From assembly GCA_013115135.1 (NCBI GenBank), contig JABANP010000059.1, positions 124,001 through 188,000 on the forward strand: a stretch of DNA of 64,000 nt. Direction: 5' to 3'. Positions within the stretch are counted from its first letter, which is position 1. Each line of letters opens with the position of its first letter. Below are positions 33,578-44,005 of this stretch, piece after piece. The position numbers and the translations under genes were made by a program. Source of the stretch: Perkinsus olseni. Its lineage: Eukaryota; Perkinsozoa; Perkinsida; Perkinsidae. The notes under the pieces were generated by a model. The model was not told the origin of the DNA. It was given only the letters and a program-made list of their open reading frames with translations, and made no database searches.

Positions 33578-33612
33578 GATCACTTGATTCGTGAATCACG
33601 AATCGTGATCGG
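33578..33612. repeat. Imperfect long inverted repeat
   Basis: The word cgatcac followed by gattcgtga is mirrored by tcacgaatc followed by gtgatcg, so most of this 35-bp stretch can fold into a hairpin with a two-base bulge. It lies upstream (5') of the glycosyltransferase gene on the far side of its ATG. Related gtga/tcac words recur near 59725-59830. Confidence 0.75.
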
Positions 33613-33913
33613 CCTAGTGATTGGTCATCAACGGTAGCATCACGGGTTATCCTCACCGCCTGCAGTTCGAATAGTGCCAGTAAGTGCATTTTCCGTACGA
33701 GTCCGCTAGTTGGACCTCAGTGCTTACCGGTTAGTCTCCCGGATGCGTAACCACGCGTTGTCAGCTTTCGTCATCAAGGCATTCAGCGAGTTACTGTGTG
33801 GAATCGTAGGCACGTAGACCTTCGAAGTCATATCGAATTCGCCCGGGGTGAATCCGCCGTATTCCTTTTGTCACTCGGTGGTTCAGGAGTCGGTTTGTGT
33901 ATTATTATACTGG

Positions 33914-34672
33914 ATGTCTCTTCGCGTCTCCCGTTTTCTACGCGCCGGCCTCCTACAGAGCGCCAAGACGCCAGCAGGTATCACCAACCGGCTGCTGCTC
34001 ACAATGGGATCTCCTAGGGAAAATATCTTCTACCTCAAGCCGGTAATCACAGCTCGCCGCATCATCGATCTCTCATCTATTGCTAACCACAGATTGACAG
34101 CGTTACAGTACCCGGTACTGAGGGGACCTTCACCATCACTAATAATCACTCTCTAGTGATATCCCAGCTGTCTCCCAGGTAAGTATCGACGGTGGGTTAC
34201 CCGGCCGAATGCGTACCACCGAGCACGGTGTTAGGTGTAATCACCGTACGTGACGGTACCGAGCATAAGGATTTCTTCATATCCGATGGCTTCATTTTCT
34301 TCAACCAGCCCTCAGACGGCTCTGGGTGCTGCCGTGCCGAGATTTCCGGTGTGGAACTGGTAGTACTCGAGGTGCCTGTCCTGTGATTTAAAAGGATGCT
34401 GCTCAGGTGCCCAAGGAAGCATTAGATAAGGATAGAGCGACCCAGTTGCTGTCGGAGGTGCAATCTGCTGCTAAGGAGACTGAGTGGGATAAAGTGAAGG
34501 CGCAGCTAGGTAGTAGCGCTAGTAGGAGGATTTCGGGCCAGTTTGGTCGTTTTGCGGGGATGGTATCGCCGCGAATCGAACCTGCTCGTCGCCATATTGG
34601 GGGGGTAGCCTGCCCAGGATGCGCCCAACAGGTACGAATCTCCTGAACCAAGTTATCAAACACGCAGAGTAG
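33914..34672 (+). CDS. ATP5F1D: Mitochondrial ATP synthase subunit delta
   Basis: This is the F1 central-stalk subunit (bacterial epsilon) that couples rotor to catalytic head. The ATG at 33914 gives MSLRVSRFLRAGLLQSAK, a classical mitochondrial presequence. The beta-sandwich domain follows over several exons: VTVPGTEGTFTITNNHSLVI, SQLSPG, GVITVRDGTEHKDFFISDGF, then GCCRAEISGVELVVLEVPVL. The C-terminal helical hairpin reads VPKEALDKDRATQLLSEVQS and ends KAQLG-TNLLNQVIKHAE with TAG at 34670-34672 after splicing out 34510-34631. Order, length (about 170-180 residues) and the D-K-DRATQLL motif agree with alveolate delta subunits. Confidence 0.88.
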
Positions 34673-35052
34673 TTGCAACAACTGCCGTGGAAGCTATTAC
34701 TACCACTACCATCGTTTCCTTTTTCTTGAGACACTTGGAGCAGAGGGAGCGGAGAAGACGATTGTGTTGATGACCTGCTTTGTATGCTTGCGGGTGCCGT
34801 GTTGTTACAGGGATGGCAGTGAGAACCCGCCGGGTTCGATATTGTAGAATTTGTTATGGGATCTGGCCACCTACTTCTCGCAGTTACAGTCGATAACAAT
34901 GCACTCATCATCCCCTTCACTTGCCATACTTGTTACACTCGCGTTAAGTCACGCCGGTATGACTGGGCGGCCCTGTGCAGAAGTTTTGGTGACGGCTGTT
35001 GTCAGGGTCCTCTCCAGTTGGAGTTCCTCCGACATTTGGTAGTCTATTCACT

Positions 35053-36905
35053 ATGGACGAGCTCCATTGCAAGGACAATCCTCATAGCTACCCATGCCTG
35101 GAAGAGATGAAGGTGTATAGGGAAACGCAAGGAGCGCAAGGTGTGGTACTCGAACCACACTGAGCATGGAATGAAGGCACGTTCAACAGGCGAAGACGCG
35201 GTTGTGAGATGCGCATCGAAGGCAGTGGCAGATTCTAACGACTTCCACACTCTTCGCAATCTAACCCATGTTCTATTGGACATGGATACCATCATCAAGG
35301 TCCGGCATCTGTCGTTGGGTTAGAGCGTATCACGCTCTCGTTAAGGTGTTTGATAACAGTTCGAGTATCGTAAGAGTTGGTATTGAGGCGGCCAGAAAGC
35401 TGACCAACCATCCCGACTGCCTGAGGGAGTTCGACACCAAGGATAGCCTGGATTGCCGATGCTTCCCGCTTTACAGTGAGAACGAGGGAGACCGAGCTTG
35501 CCGGCAGGTCAGTTTGCCTCAGGCAAGGTGGCGATGCTGAAGTACAAGAACTATGGATGGTGGGCAGAGGCTCGACAGTACTTTCGGCAAATTCAGGAAT
35601 TCACGTACAAGGGGATGCCAAACCCAGTGGGATGGGAGGATATCTATGTGAGTTTAGTGGACAAACAAGATCACTCTCTACCTTCATCTGCAGCGCACAC
35701 CCCAAATTTATATACCGAGCCTCCGAGCTCATGAGATTTGGCCGCGAGAGGAGTGGGAGGAAGCATTGCCGATTGGTGAGTGCGCGATTACTGAGCATAT
35801 GACCTTGATCGAGCTAGGGTAGCAATGAATGGCCCTTGGGTACGCCATTCCCTCGTATCAAGCTTGGATACCGCATCGAGTATCAGTTAGCTGCACGTAG
35901 GTGTCGGGCTGGAGCAAAACTATGAAGCTATACTGGCGGAAACGAAGGAAGCCATGAGGAAGGATGAGCTGTGGGAAGACACCTATAGGTTCCTCTACAA
36001 AAATGGTGAGACGGTGACGTCAGTGAGTGATGGCGGACTGCATGGCACGTACATTGATGATTTCCATGTGCGTCTAGCCATTGAGAATTGCTCGGCTGTG
36101 CTTCACTGAGTATGATTGCTGTGTCGTGGAAGGCACATCTTAGAATGATCCTCTTTTGGCATTGCTGGATAGGTACGTGGAAGCACTTGCCCATCTATCA
36201 TGCCCGTGAGATAATAGAGCCTCAGTGTACGGCGATGCCAACTCTCTGTGGGCTAGTGAAGAAGTGATGGTTGATGGCTGTGCTTAAGGTTGAATGGGAG
36301 GTTGCCGGTCTGACAGGTATCTCTCGACTAAGCCTGGCCTGCCGTGGGTTGTCAACCAGAACGAGCAGGTTATGGTCATCCGAATGGATCCTGGAACTAC
36401 CGTGGAGACTCACAATGGCCCCAGCAATAACGTGACTTCTCTCCAGCAGCGTCCGTGCTAAACTGACCAGCCTTTCGTAGGTGTTGAACATGCATTTCGG
36501 CATCATTGTCCCTGAGGGCGCAGTACTCACTGTGAATTATACGCAGTACACCTGGGAGAATGGCAAGACGTTAGTGTGGGATGGCTCTACTGACCACGGT
36601 GTTGACACCACTAAGTGTAGGCCTAGTAGTGCTGGAGGGGTCTACTGCCTCTGCTGCTCAGGTAAGGAGGAGCGTATTATCCTCCTGGTTCGTCTCATGC
36701 ATCCGGACATGACACCACAGCACTACCGAGGACACAAAAGTAGGGCGGCCAAGTCTCTCTGGTTCTGCCATACTCAAGTGCTAGGGTGGCTCACTCAGGA
36801 ACTATGTTCGAGGAGATTCCAGCCGAGTATAGGGATGGGACGGTGGCTGGAAAGGAGGCCGGGCTTCAGAACCAAGCTAACGGTGCCGAGAAGGAGGAGC
36901 TGTAA
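35053..36905 (+). CDS. Aspartyl/asparaginyl beta-hydroxylase-domain protein
   Basis: ASPH-type enzymes are Fe(II)/2-oxoglutarate oxygenases. The gene appears to start MDELHCKDNPHSYPCLEEMK at 35053. The N-terminal part has helical TPR-like segments (SKAVADSNDFHTLRNLTHVL, VRVGIEAARKLTNHPDCLRE, WWAEARQYFRQIQEFT). The oxygenase domain starts with LEQNYEAILAETKEAMRKDE, then VMVIRMDPGTTVETHNGPSN (with the first metal His), FGIIVPEGAVLTV, ENGKTLVWDGSTDHGVD (second metal His in the DGSTDHGV block) and RIILLVRLMHPDMTPQHYR. It ends with an acidic tail and TAA at 36903-36905. The H-x-GP and DDS-x-EHEV-like motifs are conserved in arrangement. No membrane anchor was seen, unlike animal ASPH. Several introns; the N-terminal model is approximate. 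Confidence 0.8.
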
Positions 36906-37693
36906 CAGTATTGTTCTCATGCCGTCGTCTACAGTGTCATCTGATGCCGATGTTGTGCAGCGAGTATTTCAATTCATAGTTGAGGCTCCGCGCTGGGGCC
37001 TGGCGTGTCCGGTTCAATGCTTCGTCTCGTAGTTGGCTGCGTCCTGTAGGATGGATGGCCCTGATCTCACCGCCGGCTTGTTGTTGACCTCGCCCACTCT
37101 CTCTAACGTCGCTGCCATCGCGTGTGATAGGTGTGCGTTCGGGTGTATCCTCCTTCTGTCGACAGTAGGCTCGCCGATCTTGTTCCTGTCCGGTTCCAGC
37201 GGCAGAGGAGCCATATTCCATTAGCGCGAGCCATCACCGAACGGCGTGGTGTGACCGCTAGCGGCAGTTTGTTGGTGCTTCCGGTCTACTGAGGCTACCG
37301 CCTTGTGCCCAGTTAGTTCCGGCCTTCTGAAGTACACTGAGAGTCCCAACAACTATCTCGATACGTGTTTTTAGCGAACCCTAATACAGCTGCTACACTC
37401 ACCCCGGTCGATCTACGTCTGACCGTACAAAGTCATGTCTCATCATCTAACTGGTCCGGACGATCTCAACGTATCCACCACCAGAGGGCGATCTTGCGCC
37501 CCGGACATTCGAGATCTCGCGTCCTAGTGCTCGGTTTGTATCGACAGTCATACGATACCACAGAGGCTAGTCTCAGATTTGCGGGTTGGATAAATCCGCT
37601 GGAGGCTTCCATGCTGGGCTTAGTTACAGTATACCCGTCATTGCTTCAGTAATATTAGTTGTACATTGTCGGCCGCCTTGTCTGCTAGTCTAC
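36906..37693. other. Spacer without a recognised gene
   Basis: Downstream flank of the beta-hydroxylase gene and upstream flank of the proline-rich gene. Only short open frames without domains are present. Confidence 0.4.
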
Positions 37694-40046
37694 CATGGCC
37701 AACCAAAATCAATTCCCCCACGTAATTGGGTCGTCCTCGCCCTTCCCTCCGCCCCCTCAGGGGATGCCCTATCCCAACCAGGATGAGTGGGTCGGCATCA
37801 TCGGGTACCTCCTGGACTTCTCCTCTCTTTAGAATCTACCCTCCCTATGCTTGGGCGGCCGCTTTCCCCGGTGGATTCGCGCTACCACCAGGCCCCAACT
37901 ATGACGACAATCCGGCTTGGGTGTACTGCCAGCTATTTGCTCGGTGGAGTTGGTATCATCAGCCTCTCAGACGGTTTCGCCATGCCATGTCCCACCCGCC
38001 CACTACACCCCTCGTTCCCGAAGCAGCGAGGAAGAGGACGAACGAGGTCCTGGCTAGGCTCAGCGAGGAGCGCAAGGAGTTGATGGTAACTATTCGTCGG
38101 ATGGACGACGCAACGCGCATCTGTTGCTCAGGCCCGGTTCCCCCCATTTACTCCGTCAAGTGTGGGAAGCCATTATCAAAGGCAATCATCGACAGGCGGA
38201 TTCGCAACGCCCCTGCCGAGAGGAGTGAGACCATCACGGGGAAGGCCGGTATGTTGACTTGCTCAACAGATGGAGGCTGCTGCCACACCTCGCGGCCACC
38301 AGCAAAGTGTCCGGGCCCCGGCAGGGCCACCCTTGAACGTCATACACGAGGAAGAGGCTCAGCACCCACAAGCGCAGAGGGACGCTCCTTCCTTCGTAGT
38401 GACAGGGATACACTGCGGCAAGGGGGGAATCGTCTTCGCTGTCGTTCAGGGTGGAAGTAGATTCGGTATGGATGTCGAGGCCAGGTCCCCAGAAGAGCGG
38501 GCCGTGGCAGCACGCCGAAACAGCAATAGCTTCAAGACGATCTCTCCTCAACGCCGCAGCACGATCGATAACTTCCTCGCCAGGTGAGTGGATGGTTGCG
38601 CATTTTTCGTCTTGCTTCTCTAACGTGCGAGTGAGACGTGTGGAGCATAGGTGTCTACGGGAAGGGTATCCGTCCGGTATTACTGGCCAGTCACTGTTAC
38701 TTCTCGTGGTGGTGACTCCGCTTTTCAGGAACCGCTGCAGCAGAAGGTCATTGTCGGCGGATGGTAGGATAGCAGATGATCATCAGGTAGATGCACTAAG
38801 CACGCTCATCGTGGATCATCCCTCTGCTTCACTAACAGGCCGAGAGTTATGAGGATAAGGAGAACAATTGGAGGGTAAATAACAGCGCTGAGAGTTACCA
38901 TCATCGTCAGTCTCATCTCGACCAGACGGCCGCTTTCGGGTAGGGCTCGGATACCCCCACAGGACTGCGTCTGAAACCTCGTCCTCGGCGAGCAAGTCTT
39001 CGGCCTCTCTTAGCACCTTCCAGCAGACCCAAGCATCGCCTCAGCTGGCGAGGAGGTCATCAACAGGTGGCCCCGGTCGTCCAATGCGGCCGCTCCTGCT
39101 CAGTAGAGGCGTGGGAAATGCTGACGTACGCAATGTTCATGCTCTATGCTGTGAAGCCTGTCCGTGTAAAAACGGCGGTATGATACCACCGTGCTGTGAG
39201 CACTGTTCACTCAAGGACAAAGGAAACGCTCATAAACAAGGTGAGCTCATTTCCTGTCTTCTTGGCTTTGGAGTCCGGATTGTGATAGACCCTGAGAATT
39301 TGTTCAACTCGGCCTTTCTTCTTCTTCTTCTTCTGCGTCTTGCCGATGTCTACCCCAAGATAGCTGGGCAATGGCTATAGCTTCCGACGCTGGTGCTTCC
39401 TCTTAGCCGAAATGAAGGATTCGGCCTGCAACACAGACTGGGAGGGAGAAGTGGGAATGGATGCTCCCTGGGACTTGGCGACGGCGGCAGGCAGGGGAAG
39501 GAAGAGGCCTCGGAACAGCTCGTAAGGATCATCCACCCCCGCTTGGCTGGGTATACCTATGCAGGCCGACTGAGGATGACAGGAGAGGAGACCGGCGGTC
39601 AGCGGAGGGTGTGTGCCAACACATCGGCCCCTGGCCTGGAGTGGTCCCCCCAAGGTGCCGCTGAAGTGCGCGGAGTCGAGCCCGACCTGCATGCCTTCAG
39701 GCCGGCCCGGCCGGAAGATATCCACGCCCCTGAGCGCATGAGGAAGGCGGGGAGGGCTCGGCGAGAGAAGGCCAAGACTGCTGAGTCGTACAAGCCGCCT
39801 CGACCGCAGGAGCAGGAACACCATCAGAGCTCGCAAATGAGTACAGATGTAGGAGATGAATAGATGCTCTCCTGCTATGCCTTTGAGGCCAGAGTGCTTT
39901 CCAATCACTCGTGGAGGAGGCAGAAGCGGCGGCTACACAAGTTGCGGACCATCATGAGCGAAGACGCCCAGAGCGGCACCTTCATCATCATGATAGGCAC
40001 CCAGACCGTGGCCACAGAGAAGGCCGCAGGAAAGGGGAAATCGTAG
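37694..40046 (+). CDS. Proline-rich, largely disordered protein, unidentified
   Basis: The ATG at 37694 begins MANQNQFPHVIGSSSPFPPP, then PQGMPYPNQDEW. An intron (about 37807-37832) joins to IYPPYAWAAAFPGGFALPPG. A charged helical piece follows (EAARKRTNEVLARLSEERKE), then exons near 38270-38587 (NVIHEEEAQHPQAQRDAP, RSPEERAVAARRNSNSFKTI) and 39600-39863 (a Glu/Arg/Pro-rich frame ending QMSTDVGDE) or the overlapping frame ending at 40046. Composition is Pro-, Arg-, Ser- and Glu-rich, typical of scaffold or RNA/chromatin-associated proteins. No domain is recognised. It may be one gene or two, or the 5' part of the CENP-C-like gene that follows on the same strand. Confidence 0.4.
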
Positions 40047-40182
40047 GCTTGCTTTTTAACCGTCCTTAGAGGAGTACTCTTCCACTCGGTATGCCTATCA
40101 GTAGTCGGGTAGACCCTTGCCCGTTTTATTTGATCTAACCGGTGTTCAGGGTGTTCCTCGTCGAGGGGGGAGCGCGAGTTCG

Positions 40183-42451
40183 ATGGATGACTGGGAGCTC
40201 AACCCACAAGATGATCACGAGGCGACCTACGACGATCCAGCAGCAGCAGAAGGTGAGAATATTGACTCCGAATCAATGTCCAATAGCGATAATAGCCTTA
40301 CTTGTAGAAGAGGGTCTTAATGACGGTTGGTGCTGGCGAGATGGAACTGTTCAGGCCGAGGAGGCTACAGTATCAACACTTCTCTTTTGTTGGCAGATCT
40401 TGAGGCTCGGGAGATAGAGAGAACAGAGCGTCGGCGATATTCTGAAGCTGCGGGGAGGGCCGATCCGGCTGAACTGCTCCGGACAGGTAGATAGCTGTTT
40501 GACGAGATCCGTGCGTTGATCCGTGCGAGGGTCAGGCCCGGTGGGTGGGCATCGTATACCCAGGGGAGGATCTTTTGAAGATTCTAATGAAACAGCCAGG
40601 TGATCATTCGGCGGTGCATTATGAGAACCAGGGACGTGCTGATCGTGTGCGACCTCTCAACTATCAACTGGGTGCTGGTCGTAGCACCAACCCTCTGTAC
40701 TCCCTTCCTGGATCGATCGTGTCTCTATTCTGCCTTATTATACGATGACCGCCTGTAGCCCTGGGCCGCTGTAGGCACTTGTCCTTTGATGATCCCTCGT
40801 TCGACGCAATGCATGATGAGCCTGATTTTGCGGCTGATATGAATGGAGACCAGCAGCTCGAGGAGGATTCCGTTTCGGACATACCGCCGCATCATGAGGT
40901 GCAGCAACACCACAGTCATCGGCCTTCGGAGACGATATCTTTTGGAGGCAGCCGGCAGCGCAGACAGGAGCGGAACAAAATGGTGGACACCTCGGTGGGT
41001 CGGCGGTTGGCTGGCCAGGGATCATTACTCCTCTCTGGGGTAGCTGCAAGTTGGACCAGAATTGAGGTCGCCAGTGCCTGCGCCGAGCCGAAGGAAGACG
41101 CGGAGTAGGAGAAATCGGGACCCGGAGAGCAGCGACGGGACACTCGAGGAAGAATTTGTAGTAGTAAGCCGCCTTCCTTGAAATTCCACGCCATGAGCAG
41201 CTGGAATTGTATCCTATCAGGGCGATCCCAAGTACGGCAGGGGTGCTCCAAGGTCTACAAGGAGACCTCCTCTAGACGTCATGAAGGGCGAAAGGGTCAT
41301 ATACAAACGAACGAAGAGTGGTAATGACCTCATGATAGGAGTTCTAGCCAGACATAAGCATGCTAAGGACGGGCAGGGTAACGGCAGTTTTGATGACCAG
41401 CGTTGATGGGCTATCGGTCCTTAGGAAGCAGTAGTCAAAGCAGGCGATCGTCGAACGACCGTTTGTCTGCCAGAGAACGCTCACGGAGGAATAGAGCCAG
41501 TCAAGAGAGCTACGACCCTAACGAGAGTGAGTGTCGGTCTGTGCGAGCGTGTATTAGTGGTAGCGAGTTTAAACTTTTCAGCAGCGTCACCGGTGGGGCC
41601 TCCACTGGCTGACGAGCTCTCGGGACAGGGGTCAGACAAATCGCCCGCTCCGGCGCGGAAGAAGGGGTCTGCTGGTGCGGGGGAGAAGCGGGGGAAGAAG
41701 AAAGCATCGTCACGAGCAAGACAGCCCCAACCTAAAGCGAAGTCCCGAGCAGCAAGGAAGAAGACTGGGGTCATTAATGCAAAGAAAGGGGGCTCAAAAG
41801 GTTGTGGCTGCAAAGGCATCGAAGAAAGCCGACGAAGTTAAACGACCCGGGAAGAAACCTCGTAAGATAACGATCATAGAGCTTCTGGCCACTGGGGGTC
41901 GTGTCAGGTGATGGGAGGAAGGATGCAGAAGCAAGCGAAGTAATGCAAGTGGTGGCTCATGCCCGTCGCGAAGGTGGCCCTACCTGTGCGCGTACTACTT
42001 CCCCGGAGACGAGGCTTGGCGAAGTGATGGTACTGACAGCGAAATACCCGCACATCACAAGCTTGTTGGGTATTCTGAAGATAGGATGTTGAAGACTTTT
42101 GGCACTTTTAAGTGTGTGGTTCAATTAGACTCACAAAACTACATGCCGGTCATCTTCCAGCTGCTACCCTTCCAGCAGAAGCTGCCGGAAACGGTCTCCG
42201 AAGGCAAGTCGGCATTCCTCGTAGTCTTGGAGTGCGGCGACGGTGGAGATGAGCTCGTGGATGAGCACCCTGTGATGCTGCGGTACGAAAACAAAGAGAG
42301 GCCTCTTGGTACTGGTGACTCCTTCATCGTCCGGGCCGGTATAACTTACAGTCTCGAGAATGAGCACCGTCGTAAAGATGCTAAGATCCTCATGGTTCTG
42401 CGACAGGATACTTCGGAGGACTCGGGCTTGAACTCGGAGGTCGAGGTCTGA
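40183..42451 (+). CDS. CENPC: Probable centromere protein C (CENP-C/Mif2) homologue
   Basis: CENP-C links centromeric nucleosomes to the kinetochore. The last exon (42086-42451) encodes a cupin-like beta sandwich: MPVIFQLLPFQQKLPE, FLVVLECGDGGDELV, VMLRYENKERPLGTGDSFIV, RAGITYSLENEHRRKDAKIL. The G-D-S-F-x-V, then TYS-x-EN, then DAK-hydrophobic order is the signature of the Mif2/CENP-C C-terminal dimerisation cupin. Upstream at about 41221-41320 an exon reads GAPRSTRRPPLDVMKGERVI, then YKRTKSG, resembling the CENP-C motif (R-S-x-R-...-P-P-L-x-...-GERxxY) that binds the nucleosome, with Met where an aromatic Trp is usual. Between them lies a Lys/Arg/Ser-rich disordered segment (KKASSRARQPQPKAKSRAAR). 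The N-terminal part is acidic and disordered. The start is tentative (MDDWELNPQDDHEATYDD at 40183) because an acceptor site precedes it. Confidence 0.68.
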
Positions 42452-44005
42452 ACTCAGTGCTCGGAGGACTATGTAATAGTGGCAGTGAAGGAGACGGTTG
42501 TGTTATGGTACAGTATCATCATGCTGCACTTCTTTCTACGTACTCTTGTTGTGGTCGTCTGCTACTACTGTCGTACCACTGCTTTTGAAATTAGTGTATC
42601 CCCCATGTATCGATTGAATGCAGTAGAGAATAATAACACCACCGCATGGAAGACACACCAGTCTTATGATGGGCGGCGGCAATTTCAGGGGGCAGCCTGT
42701 CATGCAAGGAGATATCAAGATGGAATTGTGTTTGAGTTATTCAAACTGGATGTATCACGGTCACTTGTTTGAGTCCTTTCAGCGGTTCTAGGATTCCCTT
42801 GAGGTTTGATTGTGTGTACCTGCATGCGAGGCTGCATTAGGGCGATAACAGTAGGCGTTCCTAGCGACGGGGGATGTCAGAGGCATCGGATCGGGTTAGA
42901 TGGTTCCAAACGCATGTCAAACGCTCAAATGTTGGGATGAAACGCAGAGGGATAGCCTCCTGAAAGACGCTCTTTTCAGTGATGTATCGGATTAGATCGG
43001 TTGGGAAGTTACAAGTATACGTCTTCAGTAGATGTTGGTATTTTGAGGGGCGATTTTGAGCCGTGCATGCTGAAAATTTGTGGATAAAATATTCTACAAC
43101 TTTTCGGGTTCTCACCAACTATGAAGAGTTAGGATCTGTAACTTTGGGATTATGTCCTGCGAAGCATGAGAACTTACCTCCCTGGGCTGCTGTAGTGTAC
43201 TCATTCAGGTGACAGTGCACCAGTCGAAAAGTCGGATATGCTTGGAATTTGTGGGAGGGTGTACTCGAAGTCCTGATCGGGTCGTAGATAGATACTATAG
43301 GTAGTCGATCCTAGTGATTCTGGCAACACAATCCCGAAGGCAGATACAGATATGAGGTAATACTTGAGCTTCGGCCCACAAGGTTGACAGGATCCTAGGA
43401 AGGATCCTCGAAAAGTAATCGATCCTTTGACGCAGACACATACTAGCTAGAGTCTCGCGCCAAATACTATCTACTCCGCACGGGCAGGACCGCACAATCG
43501 ACAATCAAAGGTAGCTCATAATGGCCGAACAGAGTCAATTTTCACACATCAAAATAGCGAGCGGTCGATCTAGGTGAGAGCGCCACAGCGTGATCAGGGC
43601 GGGATGTCAACATTAGAGAGAAATAGGAACTGTCGCGGCCACGGGTAAACGACGACAGGCAGATTAGCTAGGTGGTGCACGCATATACAGTCGTGCGCTG
43701 ACTCTACAATTTATCGCAGCTAACAAACTGACCAGCAGGGGCGGACAGATCCTCCTATTAGACACTCATCGCCTGGCTCGTCCGCGTCACGAGTCGGGAC
43801 ATCTGTTCGATAACGCGGCGCTCCCTGGTCTCCAGTCGGGCGCCCTGTATCCTATCCCTCACCCTCAAGTTGAGTCGGAGGACGCTATGACCACGGTACC
43901 TCGCTATAAGTGCCCTCGGGCTCCTCTCGTATCACATCTCTCAGTTTCCAGCGTTGATTCCGTTCATTTCTAGCCGTGTGTTTTTGGCATTTTTACTCCC
44001 CCATC
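42452..44005. other. Intergenic flank of CENP-C-like gene and P450-1, with repeat unit
   Basis: Contains the 3' flank of the CENP-C-like gene, including a segment of about 155 bp (42578-42733) that recurs twice downstream, and the 5' flank of the first P450. The stretch 42740-43950 has only short frames. A (-) frame at 42861-43118 is not supported by any domain. Confidence 0.5.
42578..42733 (+). repeat. Dispersed copy 1 of an approx. 155-bp duplicated flank segment
   Basis: The segment starting tgcttttgaaattagtgtat and including ataataacaccaccgcatgg and gggcggcggcaatttcaggg is present again at about 46541-46700 and 50380-50535 with only a few differences. It is part of the upstream flank of each P450 copy, so it marks the left end of the duplicated unit rather than a free transposon. 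Confidence 0.9.

Noticed and set aside
39375..39908. Minus-strand 177-codon frame
   Set aside because: Low-complexity composition, opposite a plus-strand frame with better continuity to its neighbours; no domain or splice support.
42578..42733. Possible transposon represented by the 155-bp triplicated segment
   Set aside because: All three copies occupy the same position upstream of each P450 and are continuous with duplicated flank, so ordinary segmental duplication explains them; no terminal repeats or target duplications were seen.
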